Positions 1 through 10,868 are shown, numbered from the stretch's first letter. The stretch is DNA of 29,645 bases from Haplomitrium mnioides (GCA_049999725.1 JBNGIS010016700.1:1-29645), one strand, 5' to 3'. Notes: a model not told the origin generated them from the letters alone. Translations and numbers: made by a program.

Positions 1-1100
1 AGTACCTTTCGTCGCCGCTTCGGATCCCGCTCGCAATAAGAACTGAGGCTTGCAATTTCTAGCTCCTTGCTCCGCTTGATATAGGAACCATGGCAGATTC
101 CCCGTTGATCCCCTTCGAGCTTTCAGCGTGCCCCGTCAAACTTTCCCACTTGTCCTCGCCGGATCGGTGATAGATCGCCCCTTCGGTAATTCCCCCTTCG
201 CTCCTTGGTCGGCCTCCTTCACGGAACCCTATTAAGCGGGATCCCCACCTCGGAAGACAACTCGGAACCCACTTAACTGGGTGCCCCAGTTAGGGAGGCG
301 CATTCCCGTTTAAACCTTTCAGCCCCGCTTACTTTCCGTGACAACCTTCGGGCCCCCTGGAGCCGCCACCTCATCCGCAGAATCCCCTGAAGCGCTCTGG
401 AGGCGCCACGTTTCCGTGGAATCTCTCAGAGCCCCCAGAGAGCTCCACGTTTCCGTTAAGACCCGTGCATTCATCAAGAAGTGTCGGACCCTCGTAGAGT
501 GTGCTCACGCCTGCGGGATTGAGGCGTCCCCCTCTCCCTGGACTAGCTCGCTCTCGCGACGATCCCAACTCCTCGTTCCTCCCTCGACCCTTGCACCTGA
601 TGTGTGGCCGCTGCAAGCAATGTTCGCGGTCTGCCTCTCCCTCGAGTGCCTTCAGAGTTCTTCGTTGTAGACCCACTCTTCCTCCTCCGATCGATCTGCC
701 TTAGGTGGCTGTTCCTTTCTCCTCGCGGGCATCGTCTCTTGCGTTCCAATGATGCTTACAGGTTCCCCTCTGCCTTCGTCGAATTTGAGTGGCGCCCTCC
801 CTTCCTTCTCCGCTATCACTGCATCCTCTTCCTCGGATCAGACGTTCTGCTCTTAAGTGCTGATTGAGGTCATTCCGCTGCGTCCAAGGTACCTTTACAC
901 TCACAAAGGGCTATTGTGCCAATGCCACTCCCAATTTCCCGAATTCCATCTTAGTGCCCCAAATCGCTGGCTGACAATACTAGAGCCAATGTATGATTCG
1001 AGCTGTGTTTTTCTATTTTTGTTGAAGCTTCTTTGAGTCATCATCGTTAGTACTACTATAACATAACTTAGTCTTGGTCTATCGTCCATTAGCAAAGTGT
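1..1100. repeat. C/T-rich, CGGA-rich repeat-like segment, left end
   Basis: No protein family is recognisable in either strand; the short open frames here are compositional. The stretch is C/T-rich on the plus strand and full of CGGA, TCGG and CCCC words. Two short hairpin-like motifs of the form ggaaccc-N2-TTAA-N2-gggt-cccc lie at 223-246 and 264-287, and similar ones occur at 28984-29008 and 29037-29061. The word aataagaact near position 31 also recurs at 28556 and 28632. This suggests that both window ends carry copies of one repeat family. The identity is unknown, and promoter or leader sequence is an alternative. Confidence 0.4.
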
Positions 1101-1170
1101 TTTGCATAGCTATCATTTCAGGTTCTTAAAGTCTCTTTGAATTTATTTCCTCTTTGACCTTGCTTCTTCT

Positions 1171-2420
1171 TTGAAAGCTCTTCTTGGACCTTATTTCTTC
1201 ATTGAGCACTACATGAGAGTCTTTCTTCCTCTTTCAACCTTTTCCATTTCTTCATCAATTCCTCTTCTTTTCTTTTTTTGCAAGATGCAAACATCTGTTA
1301 ACTTCATCATTGTCACATTTACCTTCATCAAGATTCGTAGGTTTAAGCTGCTACTTCAACAATGAGATATTGTATCATTTTCTTGATCTTTATCTTGCAT
1401 ATGTAGGTTTTCGATCGTGCTTTGCCTTGCAGATATTTTTTATTTGAGCTTAATTTGCGCATCTATCCTCCCAACATTAGCTCATCTTCATCTCTCACAA
1501 GAAAGCTATTTGATGAATGGATTTTGAGCCTCTTTGAATCACCTCAAACTTGCACAACTTCAAAATTGACTCTTTTACATGTTTGTAGAGTTGCATGAGA
1601 TCCTTTCTTCCTCTTTCAACCTCTTCCGTTCCTTCATCAATTTCTTCTTCTTTCTTTCTTTGTAGGATGCATGGACTTGTTATTTGCATTATTGTCGCCT
1701 TTACCTTCATCAAGCTTTGTATGTTTAAGCTTCTACTTCAACATTGAGATTTTTCTTTTTTCTCTTGATCTTTATCTTCAATATGTAGGTTCTTTATTAT
1801 ACTTTGCCTTGCAGATCTCTTTCATTTGCACCTACTTTGAGCATTTATCTTTATAGCATCAATTCATCTTCATCTTGCTTAGGTAGATTCTTAGTTGAGC
1901 AAATTTTGAGCCTCTTTGAGTCACCTCTGAGTTGCACAACTTCAAAATCAACTTCTTTACATGTTTGCAAAGCTATATGAGAGCCTTTCTTCCTCTTTCA
2001 ACCTCTTCTATTCCTTCATCAATTTCTTCTTCCTTTTCTTTCTTGCAAGATGCAAGCATCCGTCACCTTCATTATTATCACCTTTACCTTCATGAATTTT
2101 TGCAAGTTTAAGCTTCTACAACATTGAGATTTTGCATTGTTTTCTTGATCTTTATCTTCCACATGTAGGTTCTATATCTTGCTTTGCCTTGGAGATCTCT
2201 TTCATTTGAGGCTACTTTGCACATTTGTCCTTCTTGCATTGATTTAACTTCATCTCGCATAGAGATGTTATTTACTGAGCAGATTTTGAATCTCTTCAAG
2301 TCAACTCTGAGCTGGAGAACTTCAAAATCAACTCATTTATATGTTTGTAGAGGAAGAGCTATGGTTCCTCAATTGTTTAGCTTTTCATGTGGTGGTTGCT
2401 TCAAGCACTAGCATCTGCAG
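1171..2420. repeat. Tandem repeat, 382-bp period, about 3 copies
   Basis: The anchor word ctttcttcctctttcaac starts at 1221, 1603 and 1985, giving two exact spacings of 382 bp. Other words recur at the same spacing: a Cys/Leu-poor T-rich block around 1528, 1908 and 2288 (cacaacttcaaaat), and 'atgtaggtt' after 'cttgatctttatctt'. The copies differ by scattered substitutions, and the last one degenerates after about 2350. There is no conserved reading frame between copies, so this is probably noncoding satellite-like DNA. Sequence before 1171 looks like part of a decayed extra copy. Confidence 0.85.
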
Positions 2421-3133
2421 ACTCTTATTTTTGATCTTATCTTGCAAAAGTAGGTTCATTATTACGTAGATTTCGGCTTATTATCAAAGAGATGTCTCTT
2501 GTGCTTGAGTTTCGATAGTCGAGTGGTAGGGGGAGCTTGATTTTCAACAATCGAGTGGTTGGAGCAGCCTAGAGTGACGAAATGTACGAAGGCAAATCCA
2601 AATGGTGCTTAATCCTCCCTCACAGTTCTTCAAGCAAAGGCATCGTATTACGGAAGCTACCATGATGGTGTGATAATCCCCTTTATCTACCTTTGAGATG
2701 GATTGCGTCTCTCCTTGCAATTTGTCCAACTGAATGTACTCTAAAAATCTAGTTCCATGTACAATCAAGCAACCGAACAAAAGGACAAATAAGTACATAC
2801 AATAGAGAAAGATGTAAGAAATAGCAATGTATGAGGGAGGAGGAATTCAAGGATGAAATTTAGGATCTTTGAAAGTAATTTGTCACTAGGGTTATAGGCA
2901 TACGCCACCTCATCTTGTTGGAACCTTTTAAAGTTTTAGTTATAAGAAATGATTTTTAAAGCTTTTAAGAATTGTAGCCAATTTCTAAGAAAAATAACAC
3001 TCTTTGCTATTGCATCAATAATGTTATGTCAACAATATCTTCCAATTGTTCAAAGATTGATTTCAACACTCTTCAAGATTATTTCAAAACACTATTTTTC
3101 AAGTTGATCTAATTGTATATAATTGGCAAAACA
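2421..3133. other. Intergenic, no gene recognised
   Basis: AT-rich sequence with only short, unconvincing open frames. One small imperfect duplication is visible around 2508-2570 (cgatagtcgagtggt versus caacaatcgagtggtt). I see no RNA gene, no transposon terminus and no protein motif. Confidence 0.5.
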
Positions 3134-3143
3134 NNNNNNNNNN
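3134..3143. other. Assembly gap (10 N)
   Basis: Ten consecutive N bases. The flanks (ttggcaaaaca before, ttgtcaaaaagttc after) show no obvious repeat spanning the gap. The true gap size may differ from ten bases. Confidence 0.99.
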
Positions 3144-5591
3144 TTGTCAAAAAGTTCTAGCATTTGTAAGCTTTTAGCAAGGTGTAATACTGCTAATAAG
3201 AAATTGATAAATAATGTCAAATACTTGTTAAATAACCTTGTGCAGAGGTTATGGAATTCTTCTCTGTATTGTTCCAATTTTACCGGATATCCCCGAGGGG
3301 CCAAACATAAGAAGAGCGCCAAGTATTTATACAATGTTTAATATATATGGGATTACTTATGGGATTATTCTACGCACTGACATCTCTCGTCTCAGTCGAG
3401 ACAAGACGAATGGCTTCTTCCCAAAAGGTTGGGGACGAGAGTGTTCTATTCGGTGAAGAATCACTGCGTTGAGAAAAAGCTGAGGTCATTCAATCTGGTG
3501 TCATGCATTCAGCAACCGCAAATTTACGGAGAGTTTGTTGTATACGATTGAAGCTGTAAACAACCGTCTTTGGGCTCATCAAGGGAGATTCAAATCTTGG
3601 CCTGAAATTCACGTGGAGGAAAAGTACGAGGCGGACCACTTCCTTGAACACTGGTGGCATGCATATTCTTTCATAGGAATAGAGCCTGAGAATGGACTCC
3701 TGTAAACGTCAAGACTAAGCTTCGACAACTATTGTAGCTAGCTTGGAACCCGCCGAGAAATGTGATTCCCATACGTCTGTCTGCAGAATCATTCCCCATG
3801 AGTTAGTGTAGCCAATCGTTTGTCAATCCACGAATCAATCCATTAGACCGTCAGAACGCGGAGGATTACGTATAATTTTCAATGTCCACTCTAAAGTCTA
3901 TCGCTCCAGAGAACATTGTTTCTCGAGGATCTGTGCAGGAAAACTTGTAATGTCGAGCAATGCGTTGAGGACAATTGGAAAGAGACAAAACCCATTTGAA
4001 CGCATCAATTTTTCCTCCGCCAGTATGATTGGGACAGAAGTACATTCTTTACGTCCACGAAATCGGTCGGCAAAGCCTGGAAACCAATGAGATCAAGGAG
4101 ATTTGAACGAAGATCGCATTTGCTGTCTTCGAGGATGTTCAAGGTTCGCTCCGAAACTACTGCCGTGTGATTAGTACACTTGTGAAACTCATTTACTGGA
4201 TTGTGTCCCAACGTTTAAAGCTTACAGCTTTGACTAAATGATCAGGACTAGACTTGCTCAAAATTCCGAATTTCTAATAGAAATTCATCGCATTTGTGTC
4301 CCCCAAGTAGAAAATTCGGGTTCAAAATTCCAGTCTGTTTAGAAAATTCCAAAGAGTTGTCCATGTCACTGCCAAAGTATCGATCCACTTCCTCTGTCCT
4401 TTCCAATTGTTGGTCTTTGAGACTGAATCAACAAAAATCAAGCGAGCAGGTGGGCAACTATAGTTTGGAGCAGATGCTCTTTAAGGTTATAAGGGCTTTA
4501 ACCGAGGGTTTAAGGTTTTGGGTTTTTGTGTAAGTTTTCATTATGCACTGTAATATGTGTATAGATTGCTGGCCATTTCATCCTTCAGAAACCCACGAAA
4601 GCAGATCGTTTCTGGGGAATGAGCAACAGTTTGAAAGGAACCTATTTTCAGGAAGGAATAATTTGTTTCTTGGCTGGACGAATGCCATGAACGGAGTCTC
4701 TAGGGCCCTACAAGAATCAGTTGGAAAGGAGAAAGCATTCGAGCAATCAAAGGTTTTAAGGTGTGGGGCCGATTCCATAATTTGGACGCTGAGTCCACAC
4801 AAGAGGAGAAATTGCCATGTGTCGTCCATCGTTGTCCACATGCACAACCTCCGACTTGTCAACAGACTGAACGCAACTTCGAACCGAGTTTCCAGAGTTT
4901 CTAATTTCAGGATTTAGTCCGATGGCTTGGTCTTCCTGATTGGTTGTTATCATGGAGGATTTTTTTTGGTTCACGGCGTTCTGCGGTTTTGGAGGCAAGC
5001 CCAATTTGTCTACGGTATGGGCTTAGCCTCAATCCTTGGCAAGATACTTCATTGGTATTGAAAAAAGTGTATCATTCTTTTGGGAGAGAATTTATAGTTG
5101 CTGCAAAGAAATTGCTGTTCTTTTTTATCCTTCTTGGTTACGGAAGCAGAGAGCAGCCCCAGCAACAGAGTCGAAAGCTACAGAGGACTTGAGGCAACAC
5201 CAGCTTACCTAAAGGCGCAGACAAAGAAAGTTTGGACATCCTTCTGTCTCGCAAATTTCCCAAAAGGATAAAGATCGAAAGCACTGTGGAGGAAATTTTA
5301 CAGATTTCATTACATGAGTCGGCGAAGTTGAGCGCAATAATGATAGCACCAGATCTAAGAGATGACACAGTTCCCAATGTCGTCCATTAAACACCATCGG
5401 GTTCGGGTTTCTATGCTGGTCTGTTCCAGGCTTTGTTCAGCCAGTTGAAATGATGATATATTGTCGTTTCTTTTTCTTCAAGGTGATGAGTGCCCTCGTT
5501 GTCACGAACGTGCAACCCTACACAAACGCATGATGGATGTTTAATTTCAGTTTTCTTTCATTGAATCAGGCAAGAAAATTTTGGGCGTAAT
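3144..5591. other. Intergenic and desaturase upstream region, no gene recognised
   Basis: No recognisable protein, RNA or transposon. A frame of 124 codons at 4543-4917 (+) resembles no family I know and overlaps an equally open antisense frame, so I do not call it. The last few hundred bases are the natural place for the promoter and 5' leader of the desaturase copy. CAG acceptor-like sites occur close to its ATG (tttaatttcag near 5550, ttgaatcag near 5570), so a 5' leader intron is possible but unproven. Confidence 0.5.
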
Positions 5592-6986
5592 ATGGTTGTG
5601 TCACAGCAGGGAACGATTCGTTTTGCTGCCCTAGAAGCTGTCGCAGGAAGAGACAATGCCATCAAAGAAGATTCATTACTCAGTGTTAGCAAGGAGGAGT
5701 TGCTGAAACATGATCGTGCTGATGATCTCTGGATTTCAATCCATGGAAAGGTTTACAATGTCAGTGACTGGCTAGCTAAACATCCCGGTGGGGGCCTGCC
5801 TCTGCGAACCTGGGCAGGCCAAGACGTCACAGATGCATTTCTCGCGTTTCATCCAGGGACAGCATGGCTACTGCTACCGCAATTCCTTGTTGGAAATCTT
5901 GTGGACCACGAGGTGCCGCCTGTCGCCGCGGAGCATCGTGAACTTCAGAGGGAGTTTCGAAAGACTGGTTAATACGAAAATCCTGTACGAGTTTACTGCC
6001 AGTACGCTGCGGTGATGCACCCCTCGTTGGTTATCTGTTGGCTAGGAGTCATATTTTCGACAAGCTTCCTTGTGCATTTGGGTTGTGTTGTGCTACTAGG
6101 ACTTGTGTGGATTCAGAGTGGCTTCATGGGCCATGATACTGGTCACTGAGGCATGTTGAATACAAATGTAGATAAACACATTAAACTTCTAGTGGGAAAC
6201 TGTCTCACTGGTATAAGTATAGCGTGGTGGGGAAGGAACCACAATGCTCATCACTTTACATGCAACTGCGCTGACTATGATCCTGATATCCAATACATGG
6301 CACTGTTTGCCGTGTCCTCCAAATTGTTCTCCTCTCTCTACTCGTACTACTACGATAGAAAGACGAACTTCGATGTCGTTGCTCGGTTCTTAGTAAGTTA
6401 CCAACATTTCACTTACTATCCAGTTATGGCATTAGCCCGGATTAATCTCTATGCACAAAGTTTGATGGTAGTTTTTTCCAAGAAAAAGGTTGTGGATCGT
6501 GGGTTAGAGATTGCAGGAATTGCCTCTTTCTGGCTCTGGTTCTCTTCGCTACTATCGTATCTGTGAAATGCAAAGGAAAGAATTTCTTTTGTCCTGGTAT
6601 CTTTTGCCATCACAGGTATTCAACATGTTCAGTTTAAGTTGAACCACTTTTCTTCACCAATCTATAAAGGTAGGCCTGAGAGTAATGCCTGGGTTGAAGC
6701 ACAAGTCAGAGGAACTCTTAACCTTACAGCCACTGCTTATATGGATTGGTTTCATGAGGGACTTCACTTTCAGATAGAGCATCATCTCTTTCCAACTTTT
6801 CCTAGCCCTAATCTCAAGAAAATTGCTCCTTTTGTGAGAAATCTGGGCGAGAAGCATGACCTACCCTATGAGTCTGTCAGCTTTTGGCAAGCAAACCTAA
6901 TGCTTTTGCGAACACTACGAACTGCTGCTCTACAGGCTTGGGATATGGCACAACCTGCTTCAAGTATTTCAAAGAGCTTGCTCTAG
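5592..6986 (+). pseudogene. Cytochrome b5-fusion front-end desaturase, sphingolipid delta-8 type, with three in-frame stops
   Basis: The intact family member is an ER-membrane enzyme that takes electrons through its own N-terminal cytochrome b5 domain and puts a double bond into a long-chain base or acyl chain. Seen here in one frame of 464 codons: the heme motif HPGG at residues 64-67 with the second heme ligand in FHPGTAW (His87); His box 1 GHDTGH at 180-185; box 2 HNAHH at 217-221, preceded by GISIAWW; and box 3 QIEHH at 394-398, with the Gln typical of front-end desaturases. Plant delta-8 sphingolipid desaturases are about 450 residues, so the length is nearly normal. Breaks are TAA at 5970-5972 (codon 127, where TTA Leu would fit), TGA at 6147-6149 (codon 186, just after box 1) and TGA at 6564-6566 (codon 325). 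I see no frameshift and no intron. The sphingolipid assignment rests on overall resemblance; an acyl delta-6 or delta-5 enzyme is not excluded. Confidence 0.93.
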
Positions 6987-7189
6987 GAGTCTGTAAATGC
7001 ACATGGCTGATTCAGCATCGCTCCATGTGGGGAAAGATTTGGCTTAGGTTTTAGGTTTGCAATGATTGACGATTGGCATGAAATTCATATTGCTCTTTTT
7101 GGCAATTTCTTTAAGCAGTGTTAAGAAAATTATTCAATTTTGACAAGAATCTCTTGATGGCATCTTTCTCATCCTCCGTGAATTTTGGT
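6987..7189. other. Desaturase 3' flank
   Basis: About 200 bp between the desaturase stop codon (TAG 6984-6986) and the first clear satellite unit. It would hold the 3' untranslated region if the copy is transcribed. No terminator or polyadenylation signal is convincing. Confidence 0.4.
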
Positions 7190-8798
7190 CCATGGTTTTT
7201 GGTTGATAGGTTGAAGTCTATCTTTTGCCCTTTGAGGGAGTTACGCATACACTAGACATTTCTTTAGTGGGTTTTGTTTGGGGGTATGTCTCTTTCTAAC
7301 ATTTAAGAGTTATGGTTAGCTTTTACTTTTTTAGTTAGGGTTGTTCTTTCTCAAGCTTTCTCAAATCACATTCTTCCCTTCATGCATGTTCTATGTTTGA
7401 CGAGTTGAAGTGTATCATTTGCCCTTTGAAGTAGTCATTCAAATGCTATCATTTGCCCTTTGAAGGAGTCCTTCAAATGTTAGACATTCGATGAGTAAGC
7501 TATGTTTTGGGGTCTCTCTTTCTAACAATTAAGAGTTCCATTAGACATGTGATGAGTAAGTTATGTTTTAAGGTCTGTCTCTTTCTAACAATTAAGAGTT
7601 CCATTAAGCTTGTGTTGTTTAGTCAAGGCTAGAGTCTGTCTCTTTCTACAATTAAGAGTTACATTAAGCTTGTATTATTTAGTCAAGGCTGTCCTTTCTC
7701 AGGCTTTTTTCAGATCTTGTTCTTCATGTCGTGCATGTTTTTAGTTCGACAAGTTGAGATCTATCATTTGCCCTTTGAGGGAGTCATTCTCACATTAGAC
7801 ATGTGATTAGTAAGTTATGTTTTAGGGCCTACCTTTCTAATAGTGAAGAGTTAAGGTTAGCTTTTATTGTTTTAGTCAGAGCTATCCTTTCTTAGGCTTT
7901 CTCAAATCATATTCTTCCAATCATGCATGTTCTTTTTTTGACAGGTTGAAGTCTACCATTTGCCCTTTGGGGGAGTCATTCAAATGTTAGACATGTGATG
8001 ATTAAGTTTTGTTTTAGGGTTGGTCTCGTTCTAACAATTAAGAGTTATGTTTAGCATTTACTATTTTAGTGAGGGTTGTCGTTTTTTAGGCTTTCTCAGA
8101 TTATTTTCTTCCTATCATGCATGGTTTTTGTTGGACAAGTTGTAGTCTATAATTTGCTCTTTTAGGGAGTCATGCATACATTAGACATGTGTTTATAGTA
8201 GGTAAAGCTTTAAGGAATGTCTTTTTCTAACAATTAAGAGTTACGGTTAGCTTTTACTTTTTTAGTAGGGGCTGTCTTTTCTCAAGCTTTCCCAAATCAC
8301 ATTCTTCCGGTCATGCATGTTCTATGTTTGACTAGTTGAAGTCTATCATTTGCCTTTTGAGGGAGTCATTCAAATGTTACATGTGATGAGTAAGTTATGT
8401 TTTAGGGTGTGTCTCTTTCTAACAATTAAGAGTTACGTTTAACTTGTATTGTTTTGTCAGGGTTGTCCGTTCTCATGCTTTTTCAATTCATATTCTTCCA
8501 GTCATGCATGGTTTTTGGTTGACAAGTTGAAGTCTATTATTTGCTCTTTAAAGGAGTCAGGTATACACTAGACATTTGTTTAATAGGTTTTGTGTTTCGA
8601 TATGTCTCTTTCTAACAGTTAAGAGTTATGGTTAGCTTTTACTTTTTTTGTGAGGTCTATCATTTCTCAAGCTTTCTCAGATCACATTCTTCAAGTCATG
8701 CATGTTTTTTGTTTGACAAGTTGAAGTCTATCATTTGCCTTTTAAGGGAGTCATTCAAATGTTAAGCATGTGATTATTAAGCTATGTTTAGGGGTATG
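7190..8798. repeat. Satellite-like tandem array, about 195-bp unit, two unit types
   Basis: The word tcatgcatg or a near variant recurs at about 7380, 7726, 7921, 8116, 8311, 8502 and 8696, giving steps of about 195 bp after one irregular step of about 346. Each unit carries tgaagtctatcatttgcc, tctctttctaacaattaaga and a gctttctcaaatca block. Two unit types can be told apart: X has cat(a/g)cac(t)agacatttgttta-like sequence and starts with catggttttt (7190, 8116, 8502); Y has attcaaatgttagacatgtg (7380, 7726, 7921, 8311, 8696). The irregular step at 7480-7690 contains internal partial duplications of the tctctttctaacaattaag block. No conserved reading frame is present. Confidence 0.9.
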
Positions 8799-8918
8799 TC
8801 TCTTTCTCATGAATTTAAAGGTAATTTAGAGTGTGTCCAGATTAGCCCATTATGTTTTAGGGTGTGTCTCTTTCTCATGGATTTAAAGGTAATTTAGAGT
8901 GTGTCTAGATTAGCCTTT
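8799..8918. repeat. 68-bp duplication at the satellite array edge
   Basis: The block beginning tctttctcatg at 8801 recurs at 8869, a 68-bp step, and shares ggtaatttagagtgtgtc and agattagcc. It ends the 195-bp array on the right, where the sequence becomes almost pure A/T. Confidence 0.85.
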
Positions 8919-9574
8919 TATAAAATATAATATAATAATTTAAATAAATATTTTATATATATTTCAAATAATTTTATTTAAATAAAAAAAGAATTTTTGG
9001 GGTGTGTGTGCTTTGTTGTTTTGGATTTTACGAGGTAGTTTCTTGTATAAGAAATATTTTGTTCCTTTTTTATTTAATAAAATAATTTTGATTGAATTAA
9101 TTTTATTTTCAAGGGGGTCAGAGGCCCTAACGGCTGATCTTGGTCTATTTTCTATTGTATTCTCTGGTGTTCTCTCCTGTTCTTATATATGCTTATATTA
9201 CTAACTCTTTCTTTGTACTTTAACAGTTACTTCTATGCACATTACTTCTATGCCCTTATATGTAGGTAACTGAGGTCTTCTTGTAAGACTTTCGAAAGCC
9301 CTTGTAAAGATCAAGAACATGATTAAATTTTGTTAGTCTAGCATACAACTCTCCTGTTACGGGCAAGTCATTGCAAGTGCCGGCACTGTAATCTCTGAGT
9401 TGTAACAAGCAATGCCTCTTTAGGCTTCTCTACTACTTGGGAGCAGCCCTCCTACCAGATCGAGGGTTTTCTCATATCCTTGAGATTGGACACATTAGTT
9501 AGAGCCAACATTGTCTCTTAAATTTAGAGCTTACTTCATTTCAATCATATTCACCATATCAAGGTTCTATTCTT
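8919..9574. other. AT-rich spacer and likely Penelope-like element 5' flank
   Basis: Positions 8919-8998 are nearly pure A/T (taaaatataatataataa, then taaataaaaaaa). The rest has no protein motif. Positions 9105-9570 probably hold the 5' untranslated region or pseudo-LTR of the Penelope-like element that follows, by position only. I looked for a hammerhead ribozyme core (CTGATGA with GAAA), known from some PLE terminal repeats, and did not find one. Confidence 0.4.
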
Positions 9575-10239
9575 TTGGATGCAATAGGTGGCCCTAGCAA
9601 TCTAGACAAGTTTTCTTTTCTTGCAAGGATGAACTTGAGTTCTGTTCATAATTTTAGTGGGGATAACATCAAGTGGAAGTTCTTTAAGTCTCTTTTAGTT
9701 GCTTCTCACTTTTCTCAGTCTTGTTGTTGTATAGGCTTGAAGAGATTGAGAAGACTCATACTGAAACATTTACAATCTTCCAAACCTTTAAGCCATGTAC
9801 TTGACAAAAGTGTCATCTATGTCATCTATAATATTTTCAACATTAATGTGCTGTATGTTGGTCAAAATTGCAAATCAGCTTTTGAGTTTTAAGCCATGTA
9901 CTTGACAAAAGTGTCATCTATAATATTTTCAACATTAATGTGCTGTATGTTGGTCAAAATTGCAAATCAGCTTTTGAGTGTTTCCAAGAACATGTTAGGG
10001 AAGCCAAGAGATTGTTTGTTCTTCATAGCCATTCTTCAACTTACAAACCCCTTTATGCTGCCATAGCAAAAGAGGGGTTTAAATCTCTTAGAGTTTTCCC
10101 TATGGAAAAAGTCATCGGGAGCTTTAGAGATGCTAACGATCAAATAAATTCTAGGAAGTTCAAAGAAGTTCCTATTGTAGTTGAAATTTGCTGGATGCAA
10201 AGGTTGCATTCTTTTTTTCCTAAGGGCTATAATACTTAA
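9575..10239 (+). pseudogene. GIY-YIG-type endonuclease domain of the Penelope-like element
   Basis: In PLEs this nuclease nicks the target DNA for reverse transcription. The second copy of an internal duplication gives the clean reading: VIYNIFNINVLYVGQ (GIY ... YIG equivalents), then FECFQEHVREAKRL, STYKPLYAAIAKEG, and VPIVVEICWMQRLHSFF with the expected late Glu. The Arg normally found before the x2-EH of the helix (R-x2-EH) is read as Cys here (FECFQEH), so activity is doubtful. A 101-bp duplication (9790-9979) breaks the frame: the first part ends at TAA 9890-9892 and the second is open from about 9893 to TAA 10237-10239. The residues upstream of 9790 (from ATG 9575) include SCCC and a Lys/Arg-rich patch and match no domain I can name. 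Confidence 0.82.
9790..9979 (+). repeat. 101-bp tandem duplication inside the endonuclease
   Basis: Sequence from aagccatgtacttgac at 9790 recurs at 9891. Both copies end at gcaaatcagcttttgagt. The first copy carries an extra 9 bp (a doubled gtcatctat), which reads as a repeated Val-Ile-Tyr. The 101-bp step is not a multiple of three, so it breaks the frame. The duplicated part covers the GIY and YIG motif region. Confidence 0.95.
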
Positions 10240-10298
10240 GGTAAATCCAGGAGTCGTTTATCTCGTAGATTTCACAAACCAACTCCCATGCTTTGGAA
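10240..10298 (+). pseudogene. Penelope-like element linker, left part
   Basis: Reading on in the endonuclease frame past the TAA at 10237 gives a basic stretch, GKSRSRLSRRFHKPTPMLWK. It is cut by the chromovirus insertion and resumes at 16470 in the same frame (DLKLSLHNSSGKVWKPVV). This in-frame continuity is the main evidence that the endonuclease and RT parts are one element. Confidence 0.75.
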
Positions 10299-10303
10299 GA
10301 AAG
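10299..10303. repeat. Target-site duplication GAAAG, left copy
   Basis: Five bases directly outside the left LTR, identical to 16465-16469 outside the right LTR. Five bp is the size expected for Ty3/Gypsy integrases. Confidence 0.93.
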
Positions 10304-10852
10304 CGTAACACTACACACATACATTGCACACAAAAAATTAGCACAAGAACAACACACACAAGAGTAGCGCATAAAGAACTTCAAGAACCTACAAGGTAAG
10401 AAATGCCCAACAAGGCCCTCTCCCTTCTTTATATACTAAATGAAAAGCACTTTGCTTACATAGGTGGCAAAACCCCATTGATTCCTTTTCTATCCTCCTC
10501 TAATTGGACCACTCGTTTTCCTCTCTCATTGATTGGACCATCCTTTACTTTTATTCTTCTTATGCCACGTGCTCTTATCTTTAGAACCTTCCATTTCTCT
10601 TTAGTTCTTTTTTTGCCACGTGTCCTTATCCTAGAATCTTCTATTTGCTTTAATCCTTTGTTTGCTATGCGTCCTTATCCTCTTCTAAAGTGCCTTTTCT
10701 TTCACTTTAATTCGTTGACTTTCTCTCCTCTTGCCACGTACCACTTTCTCTATAATAGCACTTTTTTTTTATACTCTAACTTAGTAATGGCTTTTTAGAT
10801 ATAGTTGTCACTACTTTGTAGTTGTTGCTTACTAAAGTTAGTGACCATTACA
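10304..10852 (-). repeat. Element 1, 3' LTR
   Basis: 549 bp, matching 15915-16464 over its whole length. In plus view it starts cGTAACAC (the first T of TGTAACAC has become C) and ends gtgaccattaca; in element orientation it runs from TGTAATGG to TGTTAC plus the mutated last base. It contains several gccacgtg or gccacgt words and a TATA-like site (tatatactaa, about 10430). Confidence 0.96.
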
Positions 10853-10868
10853 ATCCTCCCCCTTTTAA
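10853..10868 (-). other. Element 1 polypurine tract
   Basis: On the minus strand this reads TTAAAAGGGGGAGGAT directly before the 3' LTR start TGTAATGG. This is the plus-strand DNA primer site of LTR retrotransposons. Confidence 0.9.

Noticed and set aside
338-867. Several overlapping frames of 60-110 codons on both strands
   Set aside because: All six frames are partly open because the DNA is C/T-rich with few stops. No frame is favoured and no motif is seen.
3389-3402. Short perfect hairpin gtctc-agtc-gagac
   Set aside because: A five-base stem is expected by chance in sequence of this length, and nothing else marks it as functional.
4543-4917. Open frame of 124 codons upstream of the desaturase
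   Set aside because: No recognisable motif, and an antisense frame (4578-4862) is equally open. It could be a chance frame; expression data would be needed.
5960-6015. Two compensating frameshifts in the desaturase, suggested by an alternative frame reading ILYEF
   Set aside because: The main frame continues after one stop (TAA, where TTA Leu fits) as YENPVRVYCQYAAVMHPS, which suits the family without any shift. One substitution is simpler than two indels.
7190-8900. Regular spacing of repeats considered as a CRISPR-like array
   Set aside because: The whole 195-bp unit repeats, with no unique spacers between short repeats, and the context is a plant nuclear genome.
9790-9979. Two separate nuclease genes side by side
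   Set aside because: The two partial frames share 89 bp of the same sequence and only one continues into the rest of the domain. It is one domain with an internal duplication.
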